A stretch of 64,000 nucleotides of DNA from Lentisphaeria bacterium (GCA_022009855.1 CP091727.1:3658001-3722000), one strand, 5' to 3'; shown: positions 31,107-42,929, counted from the first letter of the stretch. Numbers and translations are program-made. Notes: generated from the sequence alone by a model not told the origin.

Positions 31107-31786
31107 GCACGATTCTGGAACAATACCGCGCCGTCGCGGCCGGGTTGCCGCGGTCGCGGAGGAGAGCGGCAGGGCCCCGTCCGATGTGGAACTGCTCGCG
31201 GTGAGCAAGACCTTTCCCGCTTCGGCGATCCGGGAGCTGTATGAGGCCGGCGTTCGCCGATTCGGAGAGAATCGGGTGGCGGAGCTGTCGGAGAAGGCGG
31301 CGGTTCTGCCGGATGATATCCAGTGGCATCTTATCGGGCAGCTTCAGTCGAACAAGGTGCGAAAAGCGGTGCAGCTGGCGGCGGTGATCCACTCGGTCGA
31401 TTCGCGTCCGTTGCTGGAGAGAATTGACCGGATTGCCGGAGAAGAGAACCGGTGCCCCGTGGTGCTGCTCGAGGTGAATGTTTCCGGCGAAGCGAGCAAA
31501 TCCGGATGTACGCCGGCGGAGTTAATTCCGCTGGCTGACGTGGCGGTGCGGTGTGGCAATCTGAAATTTCAGGGACTGATGACGATGGCGCCGGCCGGGG
31601 CGTCGGAGGAGGAGCTGGAACGGGTCTTTCGCGGACTGGCCGGGTTCCGGACGTTGCTGGAGGAAAAATTCGGTCTCCCCCCTGCCGCTGTTGTCGATGG
31701 GAATGAGCGGCGATTTTGAGACTGCGATCCGCTGCGGTTCGACACTGGTGCGGATCGGCAGTGCGATTTTCGGGAGGCGTGGGTGA
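31103..31786 (+). CDS. YggS family pyridoxal-phosphate homeostasis protein (two frameshifts)
   Basis: About 227 residues. ATG 31103 (MSTILEQYRAVA) overlaps the cysE stop; the frame changes near 31140. VELLAVSKTFPASAIRELYEAG carries the PLP lysine. FGENRVAELSEKA, WHLIGQLQSNKVRKA, VLLEVNVSGEASKSG and FQGLMTMAPAG are the family blocks. A second change near 31685 gives LSMGMSGDFETAIRCGSTLVRIGSAIFG at the end. The protein binds PLP and keeps its level in balance; it has no known enzymatic reaction. Confidence 0.92.
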
Positions 31787-32735
31787 TGAAAAAACTCAAC
31801 GTGCTTTTGATCGGCGCCGGCGGTGTCGGTGTGTACTTCTGCGGCCGACTCGCGCAGGGCGGCGGTGCGGAGGTGAGCGTCGTCGCCCGAAGTGAATATG
31901 AGACCGCCGTTAAAAACGGTTATCAGGTGCAAAGCGTCGCCGGAGATTTCGCCTTCCATCCGGACCGGGTGCTTCGTTCGGTGGAGGATTTTCCTGGAGG
32001 AGCTGATTACATCATTCTGGCCACCAAGGTGTTGCCTGGAAGTGGATCCGGTAGCGCTGCTGCGTCCGGCATTGGAGCGTTCTCCGAAGGGCGTGATTGT
32101 ACTGATTCAAAACGGGGTCGAAATAGAGGAGCCGATCCGTGCGGCATTTCCGGATCGCGAGCTCATCAGCACGATCGCCTACGTCGGAGTTTCACGTCCG
32201 TCGCCGGGGCTGGTGCACCACTTCGGCAGCGGAATTTTGCGAATGGGGGGTCTATCCGGCGGGAATTTCCGAGGCTGCCCGCAGGCTTGCGGCGGCGTTT
32301 GAAGCTGGAGGAATCGTCCGGTGCGAACTCTGCGGGGATATCCGTCAGGTGCGTTGGTGCAAGCTGTTGTGGAATCTGGCGTTCAACCCGGTTTCCGTCC
32401 TCGCCGGCGGTGTGGATACCCGGCAAATGGTGGAGGATACCGAGCTGGAAAATCTCTGCCGGAAACTGATGGATGAGGTGATTTTGGTGGCCGGTGCCTG
32501 CGGGATTTGTCTGCGGGAAAAGGAGGCGGTCGACACGATGGAGTATACGCGACGTTTCCCCGCCTACCGGACCAGCATGCTGCAGGATTATGAAGCCGGC
32601 CGGCCGCTGGAAGTCGAGGCGATTCTGGGCAATCCGGTCAGGCTCGCAAGAAGATATCAGGTCGAGGTTCCGCGCATGGAAAGCTGTTATGCGCTGCTTC
32701 GCGCCTTGAATTCCCGTCGAAACGGGCTATCTTAA
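31786..32735 (+). CDS. panE: 2-dehydropantoate 2-reductase (ketopantoate reductase) family (two frameshifts)
   Basis: About 316 residues. MKKLNVLLIGAGGVGVYFCGRLAQGG is the NADPH Rossmann loop. The frame changes near 32038 (into EVDPVALLRPALERSPKGVIVLIQNGVEI) and near 32248. The C-terminal domain has RWCKLLWNLAFNPVSVLAGG with the conserved Lys and Asn of the active site and RTSMLQDYEAGRPLEVEAILG with the Ser/Glu region. It reduces ketopantoate to pantoate in coenzyme A synthesis, though paralogs with other substrates are common. ATG 31786 overlaps the yggS stop. Confidence 0.88.
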
Positions 32736-32821
32736 GCTGTGATCATTTCGAAGGCGGTTTGCTTTCGACGGTCGAAATCGGAGAAAAATGTTGTAAGATA
32801 TTTCAATTGAAGGAGAAAGAA

Positions 32822-35800
32822 ATGGATCAAAAAAAGTTCATCATCTACCGGGACCGAGCTCGGCTTTTCCTGGAGAGGCTCAAAGAAAATCTCTTTTTTG
32901 AGTCGCTGCCTCTGAAAGCTGAAATTTACACAACAAAACAACCGGTTGCATTTTCTGATCGGCTGTCTGGAAACTACCGGGAGATCCGGGAGGGGGAGAG
33001 CTGGGGAGAGGCGTGGGACAGCGCCTGGATTCATCTGACCGGCACTGTTCCGGCGGAATGGGCCGGTCGGCCGGTCTGGTGCCGGCTCTACCTCGGGGAG
33101 AGTTGTTGATCTGCGATGCGCAGGGAGTGCCGTTCTACGGACTCACCCATATGAGCGTTTACGACTCCAGCTACCGGAAGGACCTCTTCCCGATTACCGA
33201 GACGGCGGAGCCCGGCAGTAAAATCGATCTTTGGGGCGAGCTGGCTGCGAACGGGCTGTTCGGCATTCAGGGAATCACCGAGGATTCCGGGCTCGGCCGG
33301 ATTCGGACGATGCGCTTCGGGCACTTCAATACTGCCGCGTGGGAGCTCTGCAACGACTTCGCCGTGCTCTACTCGCTGCTGGAGAGCATGCCGGCCACCG
33401 ATTACCGGGCTGTGCAGATCAACATGGCGCTCAACGATGCGGTCAGCGCCTACGCCGACAATCCGGCCAATGCCGCCGCCGCCCGCGCCTGCCTGGCGAA
33501 GCAGCTTGCGCTGCCGGCGGAAAAATCCGCGCTCACCACCATTGCGGTGGGCCACGCGCACATCGATACCGGCTGGCTCTGGCCGGTGCGGGAGACGATC
33601 CGTAAATGTGCGCGGACTTTCGCCAGTCAGATCTATAATCTGGAACGCTATCCGGATTACGTGTTCGGCGCTTCGGCGGCACAGCACTATGCCTTTGTCA
33701 AGGAGTACTATCCGGAGCTCTATGAAAAGATCCGGGAGAAGATCAAAGAGGGCCGCTGGGAGATTCAGGGCGGGATGTGGGTCGAGGCGGACTGCAACAT
33801 CATCTCCGGCGAGTCGATGGTGCGTCAGTTCCTCTACGGCAAAAACTTCTTCATGGATGAGTTCGGTTTTGACGTGAAGAACCTGTGGATTCCCGACGTC
33901 TTCGGGTATTCCGCCTCGATGCCGCAGATCATCAAAAAATCCGGTTGTGACTACTTCATTACGCAGAAGATTTCGTGGAGTCAGTTCAACAAGTTCCCGT
34001 ATCACACCTTCCTCTGGCGCGGCATTGACAATACGGAGGTGCTGACCCACTTCCCGCCGGAGGATAGCTACAACTCCTGGATGCTTCCGGGCGGTTTGCG
34101 CAAAGCGCAGGACAACTTCAATGAGAACTATTTCCTGCCGGAATTTCTCACTCTGACCGGTATCGGCGACGGCGGCGGCGGTCCCAAGCTCGAACACATC
34201 GAGTACGGCCTGCGGTCGGCAAATCTCGAAGGGGTGCCGCATGTCAAATTTGGACGGGCGGATAAATTCCTGGAGCGGCTTTCGAAGTTTGCGGATAAAC
34301 TCCCGCAGTGGGTGGGGAACTCTATCTTGAGCTTCATCGCGGAACCTTGACCACGCAGTCGCGCACCAAGCGCAACAACCGCAAGTGCGAACAGATGTTG
34401 ACCGCTGCGGAATTCCTCTGCAGCTGCCTGCCGGTGGCGGACTACCCGGCCGATGAGCTTGACGCGCTCTGGAAGAAGGTCTTGCTCAACCAGTTCCACG
34501 ACATCATTCCGGGCTCCTCCATCCACAAGGTTTACGAGAATACCGAGGCGGAACACGCCGAAGTGCTCAAGCGCTGTGCCGCATTGATTGAGACGGCGGC
34601 GGAAAAGCTGCTCAGGCAGGAGAAGGATGCGGTCACCGTGCTCAACACCCTGAGCTATGACTACACCTCGCCGGTCCGGTTGCCGGATGAGTGGGCGGGA
34701 TGCTCCGTGACCGATGAGTCGGGGCGCGAAATTCTGACGCAGACCGAGAACGGCGCGTTGTGGGCGCTCGGCAACTTCCCGCCACAGAGCTTCACCACGC
34801 TGACCCGCGGCAAGGCGTCCGGAAGCGTGAAAGCCGGAGTCGACAAGGCGCTGGTGCTGGAGAACGATCTGGTCCGTTACGAATTCGATTCGGATGCCCG
34901 GCTGCTGCGTGCCTTCGACAAGACCGCGAATCGCGAGGTGGTCTGCGGTGCGGCCGGCAATCTGCTCGGCCTCTACGTCGACGAACCGAACAACTGGGAT
35001 GCGTGGGATGTCGATTTCACCTATCAGGATGTTCCGCCGGTCTATGTGACCGGAAGCCGGGCGGAGAAGGTTGCCGCCGGACCGGTTCGGCAGGTGCTGG
35101 AATTCGAACTTGCAGTCGACAAATCGAAGATTCGTCAGCAGGTGGTGCTGGCCGCCAACTCCAAGCGGCTTGATTTCAACACGGAAGTTGACTGGAATGA
35201 GCACCATCGGATGCTGCGCGTCACGTTCCCGACCGCCATTCGCGCGGCGGAGGCGCGTTGTGACATCCAGTACGGTTACATCACCCGGCCTACGCACCGG
35301 AACACCCTGTGGGATTTCGCCCGGTTTGAAGTGGCGGCGCAGCGTTACGTCGACATCGCCGATGCGAACGGCGGCGCGGCGCTGCTCAATGACTGCAAAT
35401 ACGGTTACAAACTGCTCGATGGGGTGCTCGATCTCAATTTGCTCCGCTCTCCGGAGAATCCGGACCCGGAGGCGGACCTCGGGCATCACAGTTTCACCTA
35501 CAGTTTTCTGCCGCATGAAGGCGGGCTGGTCGGCTCCGAGGTGATACAGGAGGCCGCCTGCCTCAACCGTGCTCCGCTGGTGTTGCCCGGCCGGAGCGAG
35601 GCATTGATGCTGCCCTGTCGGCTGGTCGGCGGTGCGGGAGCCTCGCTTGAAGTGCTCAAGCTCGCTTACAAGCGGGATGAACGGATCATCCGGGTCGTGG
35701 AGACCGACGGCTGCAATTCGACCGCCCGTCTGGCGCTGGAGCCGGGGCGGAAACTGGTTGAGACCAATCTGGTGGAGTGGAGTTCCGGCATGACGCTCAA

Positions 35801-35867
35801 TCAGGAGGACGGCGTGGTGGAGATTCCGCTCAAGCCGTTTGAAATCCGGACTTTCCGGATTCGCTGA
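32822..35867 (+). CDS. Alpha-mannosidase, glycoside hydrolase family 38 (two frameshifts)
   Basis: About 1014 residues, the usual bacterial GH38 length. ATG 32822 with AAGGAG upstream. The N-terminal jelly-roll domain (to ~residue 230) is crossed by a frame change near 33090. The catalytic (beta/alpha)7 domain has TTIAVGHAHIDTGWLWPVRETI (zinc His and Asp) and NLWIPDVFGYSASMPQIIKKSG (nucleophile Asp). A second change near 34315 leads to KKVLLNQFHDIIPGSSIHKVY (three-helix region) and long C-terminal beta-sandwiches ending FEIRTFRIR. It removes alpha-mannose from oligosaccharides. There is no signal peptide, so cytosolic. Confidence 0.95.
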
Positions 35868-35885
35868 AAAATCGCATTGCGGCGA

Positions 35886-35934
35886 TTGTAAAACCCCTCC
35901 CGGCGTGGTATGTTACCATATCTACGCCGGGAGG
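35886..35934 (+). promoter_or_regulatory. Hairpin that holds the Shine-Dalgarno of the next gene, overlapping a promoter
   Basis: TTGTAA (35886-35891), 17-bp spacer and TATGTT (35909-35914) form a promoter-like pair. CCTCCCGGCGT (35896-35906) is the exact reverse complement of ACGCCGGGAGG (35924-35934), with GGTA/TACC inside the loop and TTTT after it. The 3' arm contains the GGGAGG that serves the GTG start at 35939. It could end the alpha-mannosidase transcript, or in read-through RNA mask the ribosome site. Confidence 0.6.
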
Positions 35935-35938
35935 TTTT

Positions 35939-37687
35939 GTGTATTATTTTCTGAAAACAGCAAGAGGGCAGCTGATTGCGCTGCTGATTCTGGTCGGGGC
36001 GGCTCAGTTCCCGCTGGTAATGAGCCCGGACCGTTTTTCCTTTGCCGGCGATGTGGACTGGACACTCGGCTATCTGGAGATGGTGCGGCGGAGCGTTCTG
36101 GAATTCTTCGAGTTTCCCTTCTGGGGAGCCTGGAATCACGGCGGCGTGCCGCTCTTTGCCAATCCGCAGATTACGATCTTCGGGCTGGAGTTCCCCTGTC
36201 TCCTGCTCTTCGGCACCTGGTATGGCTGGCGGGTGGCGATCTATCTGTACATGTTGTTCGGTACGGCGGGGATGTTTCTGTTTCTTCACGGTTGCACCCG
36301 CAACCCGGCGGCCCGCTTCTGGGGAGCGGCGATTTTCGGCATGTCGAGCTGTATTGCTCTGCACTCCATGGTGGGCCATCCCGGTATGACCTGCATCACA
36401 TTTCTCCCCTGGCTGCTCTATTTTGAACAGAGAATCAACCGGGGTGCACGGTATGCCGTCGGGCTGGGGATTTTCACCGGGCTGATGTTCAATCAGTCTC
36501 TGCACTATCTCACACTGGTCAACTGCGCGGTGATGGCGGTGCTGGGGCTGGAACTCTCATGGCGCTTCCGGCGGCAGTTGCGATACTGGCTGCTGGTAAC
36601 TCTTGCCGTCTGTGTTGCCGCGGCGCTCAGTGGTTACCGGATCATGCAGACGCTGGACTATCTCGCCAGTTTCCCGCGGGAGATGGAGGAGCTTCTGTCG
36701 ATTCCGGTCGGGACATTGATCGCGGGGTTGATTCGGCCGTTTGTTCCGATTACGACGCCCGTGGTTCAGAGCGGCAGGCTCGGGTTGCAATGGCATGAAA
36801 TCGGCAGTTATGTCGGGATTCTCGCGGTCGGATTTTTTCTGTTCTCGCTGGTCCGGGAACGGCGCTGGTACCATTGGGGGGCTCTGATTGCGGTGATATT
36901 GATTCTGGACTCCACTTCGAAATTCCTGCCGGGCTACTGGTTGCGGCAGATTCCGCCGTTCACCAGTTTCTTCGTCATTACCCGCTGGCGTTTTCTATTG
37001 GTGTTTTTTCTTGCGACCGGTGCCGCCGTCGGCTTTGCCCGGTGTCTGCGGCAGTTTCCGAAGTACAGAAAAATCCTGCTGATGGTTCCGATTCTTTCCT
37101 GTGCGGCAATGGCGGCTAATTTGTGGCATATCTATTTGGTCAATGGGGAGTGGATGTCGGAGAAAACGCTGTTGGCCGCCTACCGGCAGATGCCTTCACA
37201 ACCTCGTTTGCTGGCCGTAGTGGCTCCGGAGATTTCCTGTTATATTGCGACGAAAAAAATCTTGATAATCTGATTGGCTATGAGGCGGTGCAGGGATATT
37301 TTCACAATTCCATTCTGGCCTGTCTTCCTGCGGGACACCCCCAAGTATCGGGGCGAATTTTATTCGCAGAAGGGAGCGGCGGAGCTGACGGGCTGGTCGC
37401 CCAACCGGATTGATTTTCAGACGCCTGTTCCGGACCGGATGAGAATCAACCAGAATCCCGGCAACGGCTGGCGAAATGAACGGGGGGAACTGCTCTTCCC
37501 GGAATATCGTGAATTCGAAGAGGCAAAGCCGTTTCTTGTTGATGTTCCGGCGGGCTCGGGGTACTTTTATTATCTCCCGCGGCTGCATGAAGCGGGGCTG
37601 CTGCTGACGTTCTGCGCTCTGGCGGCGGCGCTGCTGCTCTGGTCTTATCTCCGTTCCGGGGAATGTTCGCGTCGCCGTTCAAAGTGA
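35939..37687 (+). CDS. Large integral membrane protein, GT-C/YfhO-like (two frameshifts)
   Basis: About 582 residues with some twelve hydrophobic helices (for example LIALLILVGAAQFPLVM, VAIYLYMLFGTAGMFLFLHG, YWLLVTLAVCVAAALSGY). The GTG start at 35939 has GGGAGG before it. FAGDVDWTLGYLEMVRR (acidic, just after the first helix) and FFEFPFWGAWNHGGVPLFANPQ resemble the first extracytoplasmic loop of YfhO/GT-C-fold lipid-linked glycosyltransferases, where an Asp is catalytic. The frame changes near 37245 and 37330. The last helix is LLLTFCALAAALLLWSYL. The end overlaps the convergent gene by 43 bp. Function inferred only from topology and the loop. Confidence 0.65.
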
Positions 37688-39650
37688 TGAAGCATACCGT
37701 CCGGACTGGCTTTGATCCAGACAAAATTCTTCTCGACGAATTCGAAATCGAGATCGAACCCCATTCCCAGTCCCGGGGCAAGGATCAGGGGAGCATCGGA
37801 GTTTTTCAACGCTTCCCGGACTCGTGCGATATCTTCCGTCAGAAACAGTTCAATCTGACTGAAGTCCGCAATGGCGGCGGGCAGTCCGGTTTCCGCGTAA
37901 TAGAGCCCCTGATTCCGGCCGTAGATGTTGACCGGCCGCCCCTGCGCCACGGAGCGGATGAAGGCGGCATGCCGTTTCAGCAGGGAATTTTCCGCATCGT
38001 GAAAGAAGCAGTTGGTCAGAAAATAGTTCAAATTGGTGATGATCCGGTTTCCGCCGAGCGCGACGGAGATGACGATCAGGCCGGAGAGGAGCAACGCGGG
38101 CCAGACGGCCAGCAAGGCCGGAAGCCGTTCTTTTTCTCTGCATTTCGAGGTGCGGAGCAGTTCATCCAGCCAGACGAAAAGGAGCAGAAAGGCCGGATAA
38201 CTGACCGGCGCCAGGTTGTAGGTGTGAGAGCGTCCCTGATAATAGGCGAACAGCCCCGCACCCAGAATGGCGGCGAAGAACATCCATTCCGCTTTCCGCT
38301 TGGCGGCGGGGGGTCTGGAGTCGCGGCAGAAACGCCGCTCTGATCGCCTGTGTCATCGCCGCCAGATAGACGGCGAGAATCAGCGCCCAGGCGGCGGGGG
38401 AACGGCTGCATCGGCAAGAGATTGACACCTTCCTGCAGAAAGAGCCGCTGATATTTTACCAGCGGGAGAATTGCCAGCGGCGCCCCCTGTTGGAGCGAGA
38501 GGATTCCCCCACCAGACCGACAGGGGAGACGAAGAGCGAAAAGACGAATCCGAACAGCCGAAGCCACTCCTGCCGTCTGGAGCGGTTCGCGATGGCGGAG
38601 AGGGCGAAAAGACAGAAAAACGCTCCGGCAACCGGAACGCCGGAGTCGAGATTCCAGCAGATCGCTGTCCCCGAAAGGATTCCGGCTGCGATGGTTCCGG
38701 CAAACCGGTATTGATCCGGCAGGCGGCAGTAATATGCGGCGCCGAGGAGCGCTGCGGCGGGGAACAGCGACCGGATCGGGTGATATTCGTAATATGGGTC
38801 GAATTCCTTCAGCCGGAAAAAAACCCCACAGGCCGCCGAGATAGGTCAGCACCAGGGCGAAAAGCGGCGTCAGAAGACGGTTTTTGCTCCACATCCAGAA
38901 GGCGCGCAAAATCAGGGCGAAAGTCAGTACGTGCAGCAGGGCCATCACCAGCGAGAGTTTGAATACCGAAAGCCCGATCAGCCGAAACAGCGGAGCCAGA
39001 AAACGTGGATAGAGTCCGTACAGATGATTTTCGAATTGCCCCGCGGTCGCGCGGGACACCGCATAACAGACCGGTTCGAAGTGAAACGTCCACATCTGGA
39101 TGACGAACTGTTCCGGGTAGAGGCCGCAGAAGAGGACGCCGGTGACGGGGAGCAGAAGCGAAGCCCAGTAGATCCAGCCGTTTCCCCGGATGAAATATCG
39201 GCAGAGGAGATAACCGATGACCAGTCCGGTCAGCACGGAGCTGACAAAGTACGCCGGGTGACTGAAGGAGTTCGTCGCAAAATCCTCGATCCAGAGGCCG
39301 TGTGCGAACAGCATTACCTCGGCGAACAGTGCCCAGGCGGCGGCGATCAGCGCACCGGCGACCGGTGACGGCGCCGGCAGCCTCGTCCGGTGGATGAGCC
39401 AGACTGCGGCTCCGGCGAGGAACGGTGACGCAAACAGCGTGAGCAGAAAAGTATTGCGTTCCCGGGGTTCCGGGAGGAGTTCCGATTGGTAGAGTTCGAT
39501 GAATTTGCCGGATTGCCGGCAGATTCGGAGTGCCTCCGGTGAAATATCCGGCAGGAGCAGCCAGGCGGTTGCCGCAACTGCCGCAACCAGCAGCAGTGCA
39601 GTTCCGATCGTCAGTCTGAGGCGGAATATCTGTTGCGGGCGGTCAAACAT
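37645..39650 (-). CDS. Large integral membrane protein, possible GT-C glycosyltransferase (two or three frameshifts)
   Basis: About 668 residues. ATG 39650 overlaps the stop of gltS by 8 bp. Many transmembrane helices (LTIGTALLLVAAVAATAWLLL, VAGALIAAAWALFAEVMLFA, YFVSSVLTGLVIGYLL). The frame changes near 38815 and in 38280-38490. The C-terminal soluble part begins NIYGRNQGLYYAETGLPAAI and ends MLHHFERRREHSPERR. No catalytic motif is certain. Topology (hydrophobic repeats plus a C-terminal soluble segment) is like polyprenyl-linked sugar transferases. Its relation to the facing membrane protein at 35939 is unclear. Confidence 0.6.
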
Positions 39651-41005
39651 TTCTCTGCCTGCGCAATACAAGGAACCAGAAAAGGAGCCAGAACACCATC
39701 ATGCCGGCGGAGATCAGCCAGACGAAAAGATTGCCCTGCGTGATCACCAGCGGCAGTGCCATCGAGGTCCATATTCCGCCGCCCATGAAGGGTTCGTGGA
39801 ACAGCTGTTTGTAACCGAACGCGGAAGCGGCGACGGTGCGGGATTCCGGATCAGCGGTGCGGAGCAGCAGCAGCCCGGTCGCGGTCACTCCCATCGACTG
39901 GCCGAATTCCGCGATGGAGCGCTCGAACCAGGCTTCACGGAAAAGCCGAGGTGCGATAACGAGGACGCAGAAGACGTTCCAGAGGGTCCCGGCAAGGATG
40001 AGCAGCAGCAGCGGCAGCCAGTTTGCCGCGACGAAGTCCAGCTGAATCGAGGCGACCGCGGCGACCACCAGAAAATCAAGCGCGGCGCCTCCGAGCCGCT
40101 GGATCTGACCGTGATCGACGATCACGTCGAGACGGACGGAGACCAGCAGTTTCTGCAGGATCAGGCCGCCGATGAGACAGAGCGGAAAGAGCGGAAAACT
40201 CTCCAGCACCTTGAGCTTCTGCACCCCTTCCGGAGAGACCTGATTGAGCAGGAAAAGCAGCTCCCTTGAGTCCGTAGCCGATCAGCACTGCGATACCGAG
40301 GACGGCGACATGAAACGCCAGGGAGTCGATCGAATCGCTGAAGACGGTCTGTTTTCCGGCCGGCGGCTGGGCATGGCGCGGATAGATGCCGCGCCGTTCA
40401 TACGCCTTCTGTTCGGAGAATAGGCGGACATTCCTGACCCACCCGCGCCGGACGGCCAGATTGATGAGCGCCATGCCGATGACGATGCCGAGCACCATTC
40501 CGGCGGTCGCCATCGTGTAACCGAGGTCACGGCCGCGCGACCAGTCGAAGTGATCGAAGGTGGCGGAGAGGCCGGCCACCGTGCCGTGCCCGCCTTCGAA
40601 GCCGATTTCCAGCAGCGTGCCGAATGCCCGGTCGACGTGGAAGAGCGGAATCAGTATCAGTCCGGCCAGGGCGAGCCCGACCACATACTGCCCCCAGGCG
40701 ATCAGCTGTCCGTAGCAGAGCTGGGGGGCGGCAAGTCCCCAGATTTCCCGCAGGCGGGGCAGCGCGGAGCCGATGAAGAGCGAGGCGAAGACGATGTTGA
40801 TGAGAAATCCCGGAACGGCGTTCCAGCAGGCATACCAGTCGGAGGAGAAATTTTTTCCGAACGTATTGATCCAGGCCAGACCGATCAGGCCGCCGATGAC
40901 GGATGCCGGCAGATAGAGACGCTGCAGAAGCGGTACCGCGGTACGGACCGCTTTACCGAGCACCAGCAGGAGGCAAAGGCCACAGAAGGACATTACGGCG
41001 GTCAT
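39643..41005 (-). CDS. gltS: Sodium/glutamate symporter, GltS family (one frameshift)
   Basis: About 453 residues. The family repeats are visible: LYLPASVIGGLIGLAW near the start, FEGGHGTVAGLSATF (conserved GGHGT pore loop) in the first half, and FGQSMGVTATGLLLLRTADP in the second inverted half. The frame changes at GGG near 40267: with two G the sequence reads GYGLKELLFLLNQVSPEG. It imports glutamate (or a related acid) with sodium. It is slightly longer than E. coli GltS at its central loop (QKAYERRGIYPRHAQPPAG). Divergent from rarA with 212 bp between; I see no clear operator there. Confidence 0.88.
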
Positions 41006-41217
41006 GATTCAGACGACGCCCCCAGGGGATGGAAGAGGGAACGGGCGGACAAAATCCGCAATCTGCTCCCGTTTTCGGTTGCAATTTTCATACAACGGCT
41101 CCATATTATGATGGCAAATGATTGATTTCATCCGGATAATATGGCGCGGAACAGCTCCGTTTTCAAATGCCGGGCGGAGAAAAGCGAAAGATTTTGTCGG
41201 AGGACGGCACAGGAGAC

Positions 41218-42527
41218 ATGGAATATCAGGAATCTCTTTTTTCGCGGAACGTCAACCGCCCGCTGGCGGATCGGCTCCGCCCGTCCGAACTCGATGAAAT
41301 TGTCGGGCAGGAGCATCTGCTCGGAGAAGGGGCCCCGCTGCGCCGGATGATCGATTCCGGCCATCTGACCAGTTTCATCCTGTGGGGGCCTCCCGGCTGC
41401 GGCAAGACGACGCTGGCCCGGATCATGGCGACCCGCACGAGCCTCCATTTTGCCGCACTTTCGGCGGTGTTTTCCGGAATCGCCGATCTGCGCAAGGCGT
41501 TCGACGAGGCGGCCAAGCGGCGCGAATATGGAGAGGGGACTCTGCTCTTCATCGACGAAATTCACCGATTCAACCGGGCGCAGCAGGATGGTTTTCTGCC
41601 CTATGTGGAGAACGGTACGGTTACTCTGGTCGGCGCCACGACGGAGAATCCCTCCTTCGAGCTCAACAGCGCACTGCTCTCCCGCTGCAAGGTGTTTGTC
41701 ATGAATCCGCTGAATGCCGAGGCCCTGGAGAAGATCACCCTCCGGGCCGAGGCGGAACTTGATCGCAGACTGCCGGTGACGCCGGAGGCGCGGCGGACGC
41801 TTGCGGAGCTGGCCGACGGCGACGGCCGTTATCTCATCAATCTGCTTGAGAGCGTCTTCGACCTCACGCCGGAAGGGGAGATTCTGGATGCGGCGGCGGT
41901 GCTCAAGATGGTCCAGCAGCGGGCTCCTATCTACGACAAGGACAAGGAGGGGCATTACAATCTCATCAGTGCGCTGCACAAGTCGCTGCGCGGTTCCGAT
42001 ACCGATGCCGCCCTCTACTGGGCGGCGCGGATGCTCGGCGGCGGCGAGGATCCGCTCTACCTTCTGCGGCGTCTGACCCGGTTTGCCGCGGAAGATATCG
42101 GTCTGGCGGATCCGCAGGCGTTGCCGCTGGCGATTGCCGCATGGGATACCTATGAGCGGCTGGGTTCTCCGGAAGGTGAGCTGGCGATTGCCGAACTGGT
42201 GATCTACCTCGGGACGGCTCCGAAGTCGAACAGTGCCTACGTCGCCTGGACTGAGGCGCAGCGGGCGGCGAAGGAGTTCGGTTCCCTGACGCCTCCGGCG
42301 CACATTCTCAATGCTCCGACCCGGCTGATGAAGGAGCTCGGGTATGGAAAGGGGTATCAATACGACCACGATACGGCGGAGGGGTTCTCCGGGCAGAACT
42401 ACTTTCCCGACAAGATGCCGCGCAAAAAGTTCTACCGCCCGCCGGAGCGGGATTTGAGCGGGAGATTCTCCGCCGTCTCGCCTATTGGGAACGGTTGCGG
42501 GAACGGAAGAACGCCCCGCGTTCCTGA
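41218..42527 (+). CDS. rarA: Replication-associated recombination protein A (RarA/MgsA), one frameshift
   Basis: About 435 residues. ATG 41218 (MEYQESLFSRN) fits family starts and has AGGAGA close by. AAA+ ATPase with Walker A LWGPPGCGKTTLARI, Walker B GTLLFIDEIHRFN, sensor 1 VTLVGATTENPSFELN and arginine finger LLSRCKVF. The C-terminal tetramerisation domain (HYNLISALHKSLRGSDTDAALYWAARML) is complete. Near 42450 one G is missing in CGGG; restoring it gives GFEREILRRLAYWERLRERK and a stop at 42527. It acts at stalled replication forks. The end lies 15 bp from the convergent fluC stop. Confidence 0.95.
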
Positions 42528-42542
42528 TCTTTCCCCATGCCG

Positions 42543-42929
42543 TCAGGCGGGGAAGCGACTGCCGACGGCGAGACCTCCCCACGCGGCGAGAATGCCGAGC
42601 CCATTCTGGAGCAGCAGATTGAGCAGTGCTTTTGCCGCTGCGCCGCGATGGAACAGCTCCGCACACTCCAGCGCGTAGGTCGAGAAGGTGGTGAAGGCTC
42701 CGAGAAATCCGACCAGAATGATCGGAAGCAGAGGCGCGAATTGCGGAAACCGCCCCCGGATCAGCGAACAGACCGCTCCGGCGGCGAAAGCGCCGATGAC
42801 GTTCACAATCAACGTGGAGCAGGGGAAGGCGGTTGTCGTCAGAATCGTTCCGAGGCGGATGCAGCTGAAGCGAAGCAACGTTCCGACCGCTCCGGCGGCG
42901 GCGATGGCGGCGAGCAGTTTCAATGACAT
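42543..42929 (-). CDS. crcB: Fluoride exporter Fluc/CrcB
   Basis: 128 residues, intact. Four transmembrane helices. GAVGTLLRFSCIRL carries the conserved Gly-x-x-x-R start; TLIVNVIGAFAAGAV has the conserved Asn; GFLGAFTTFSTYALE is the hallmark GxxTTFSTF loop with the phenylalanine-box residue. It is a dual-topology fluoride channel in the inner membrane. A single gene is present here (no adjacent paralogue), so a homodimer is expected. No fluoride riboswitch can be seen, since its start overlaps the upstream binding-protein gene. Confidence 0.95.
   Translation of the reverse strand: MSLKLLAAIAAAGAVGTLLRFSCIRLGTILTTTAFPCSTLIVNVIGAFAAGAVCSLIRGRFPQFAPLLPIILVGFLGAFTTFSTYALECAELFHRGAAAKALLNLLLQNGLGILAAWGGLAVGSRFPA

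Noticed and set aside
33088..34242. A 384-aa minus frame inside the GH38 gene
   Set aside because: Shadow of the alpha-mannosidase. No ribosome site and no family features.
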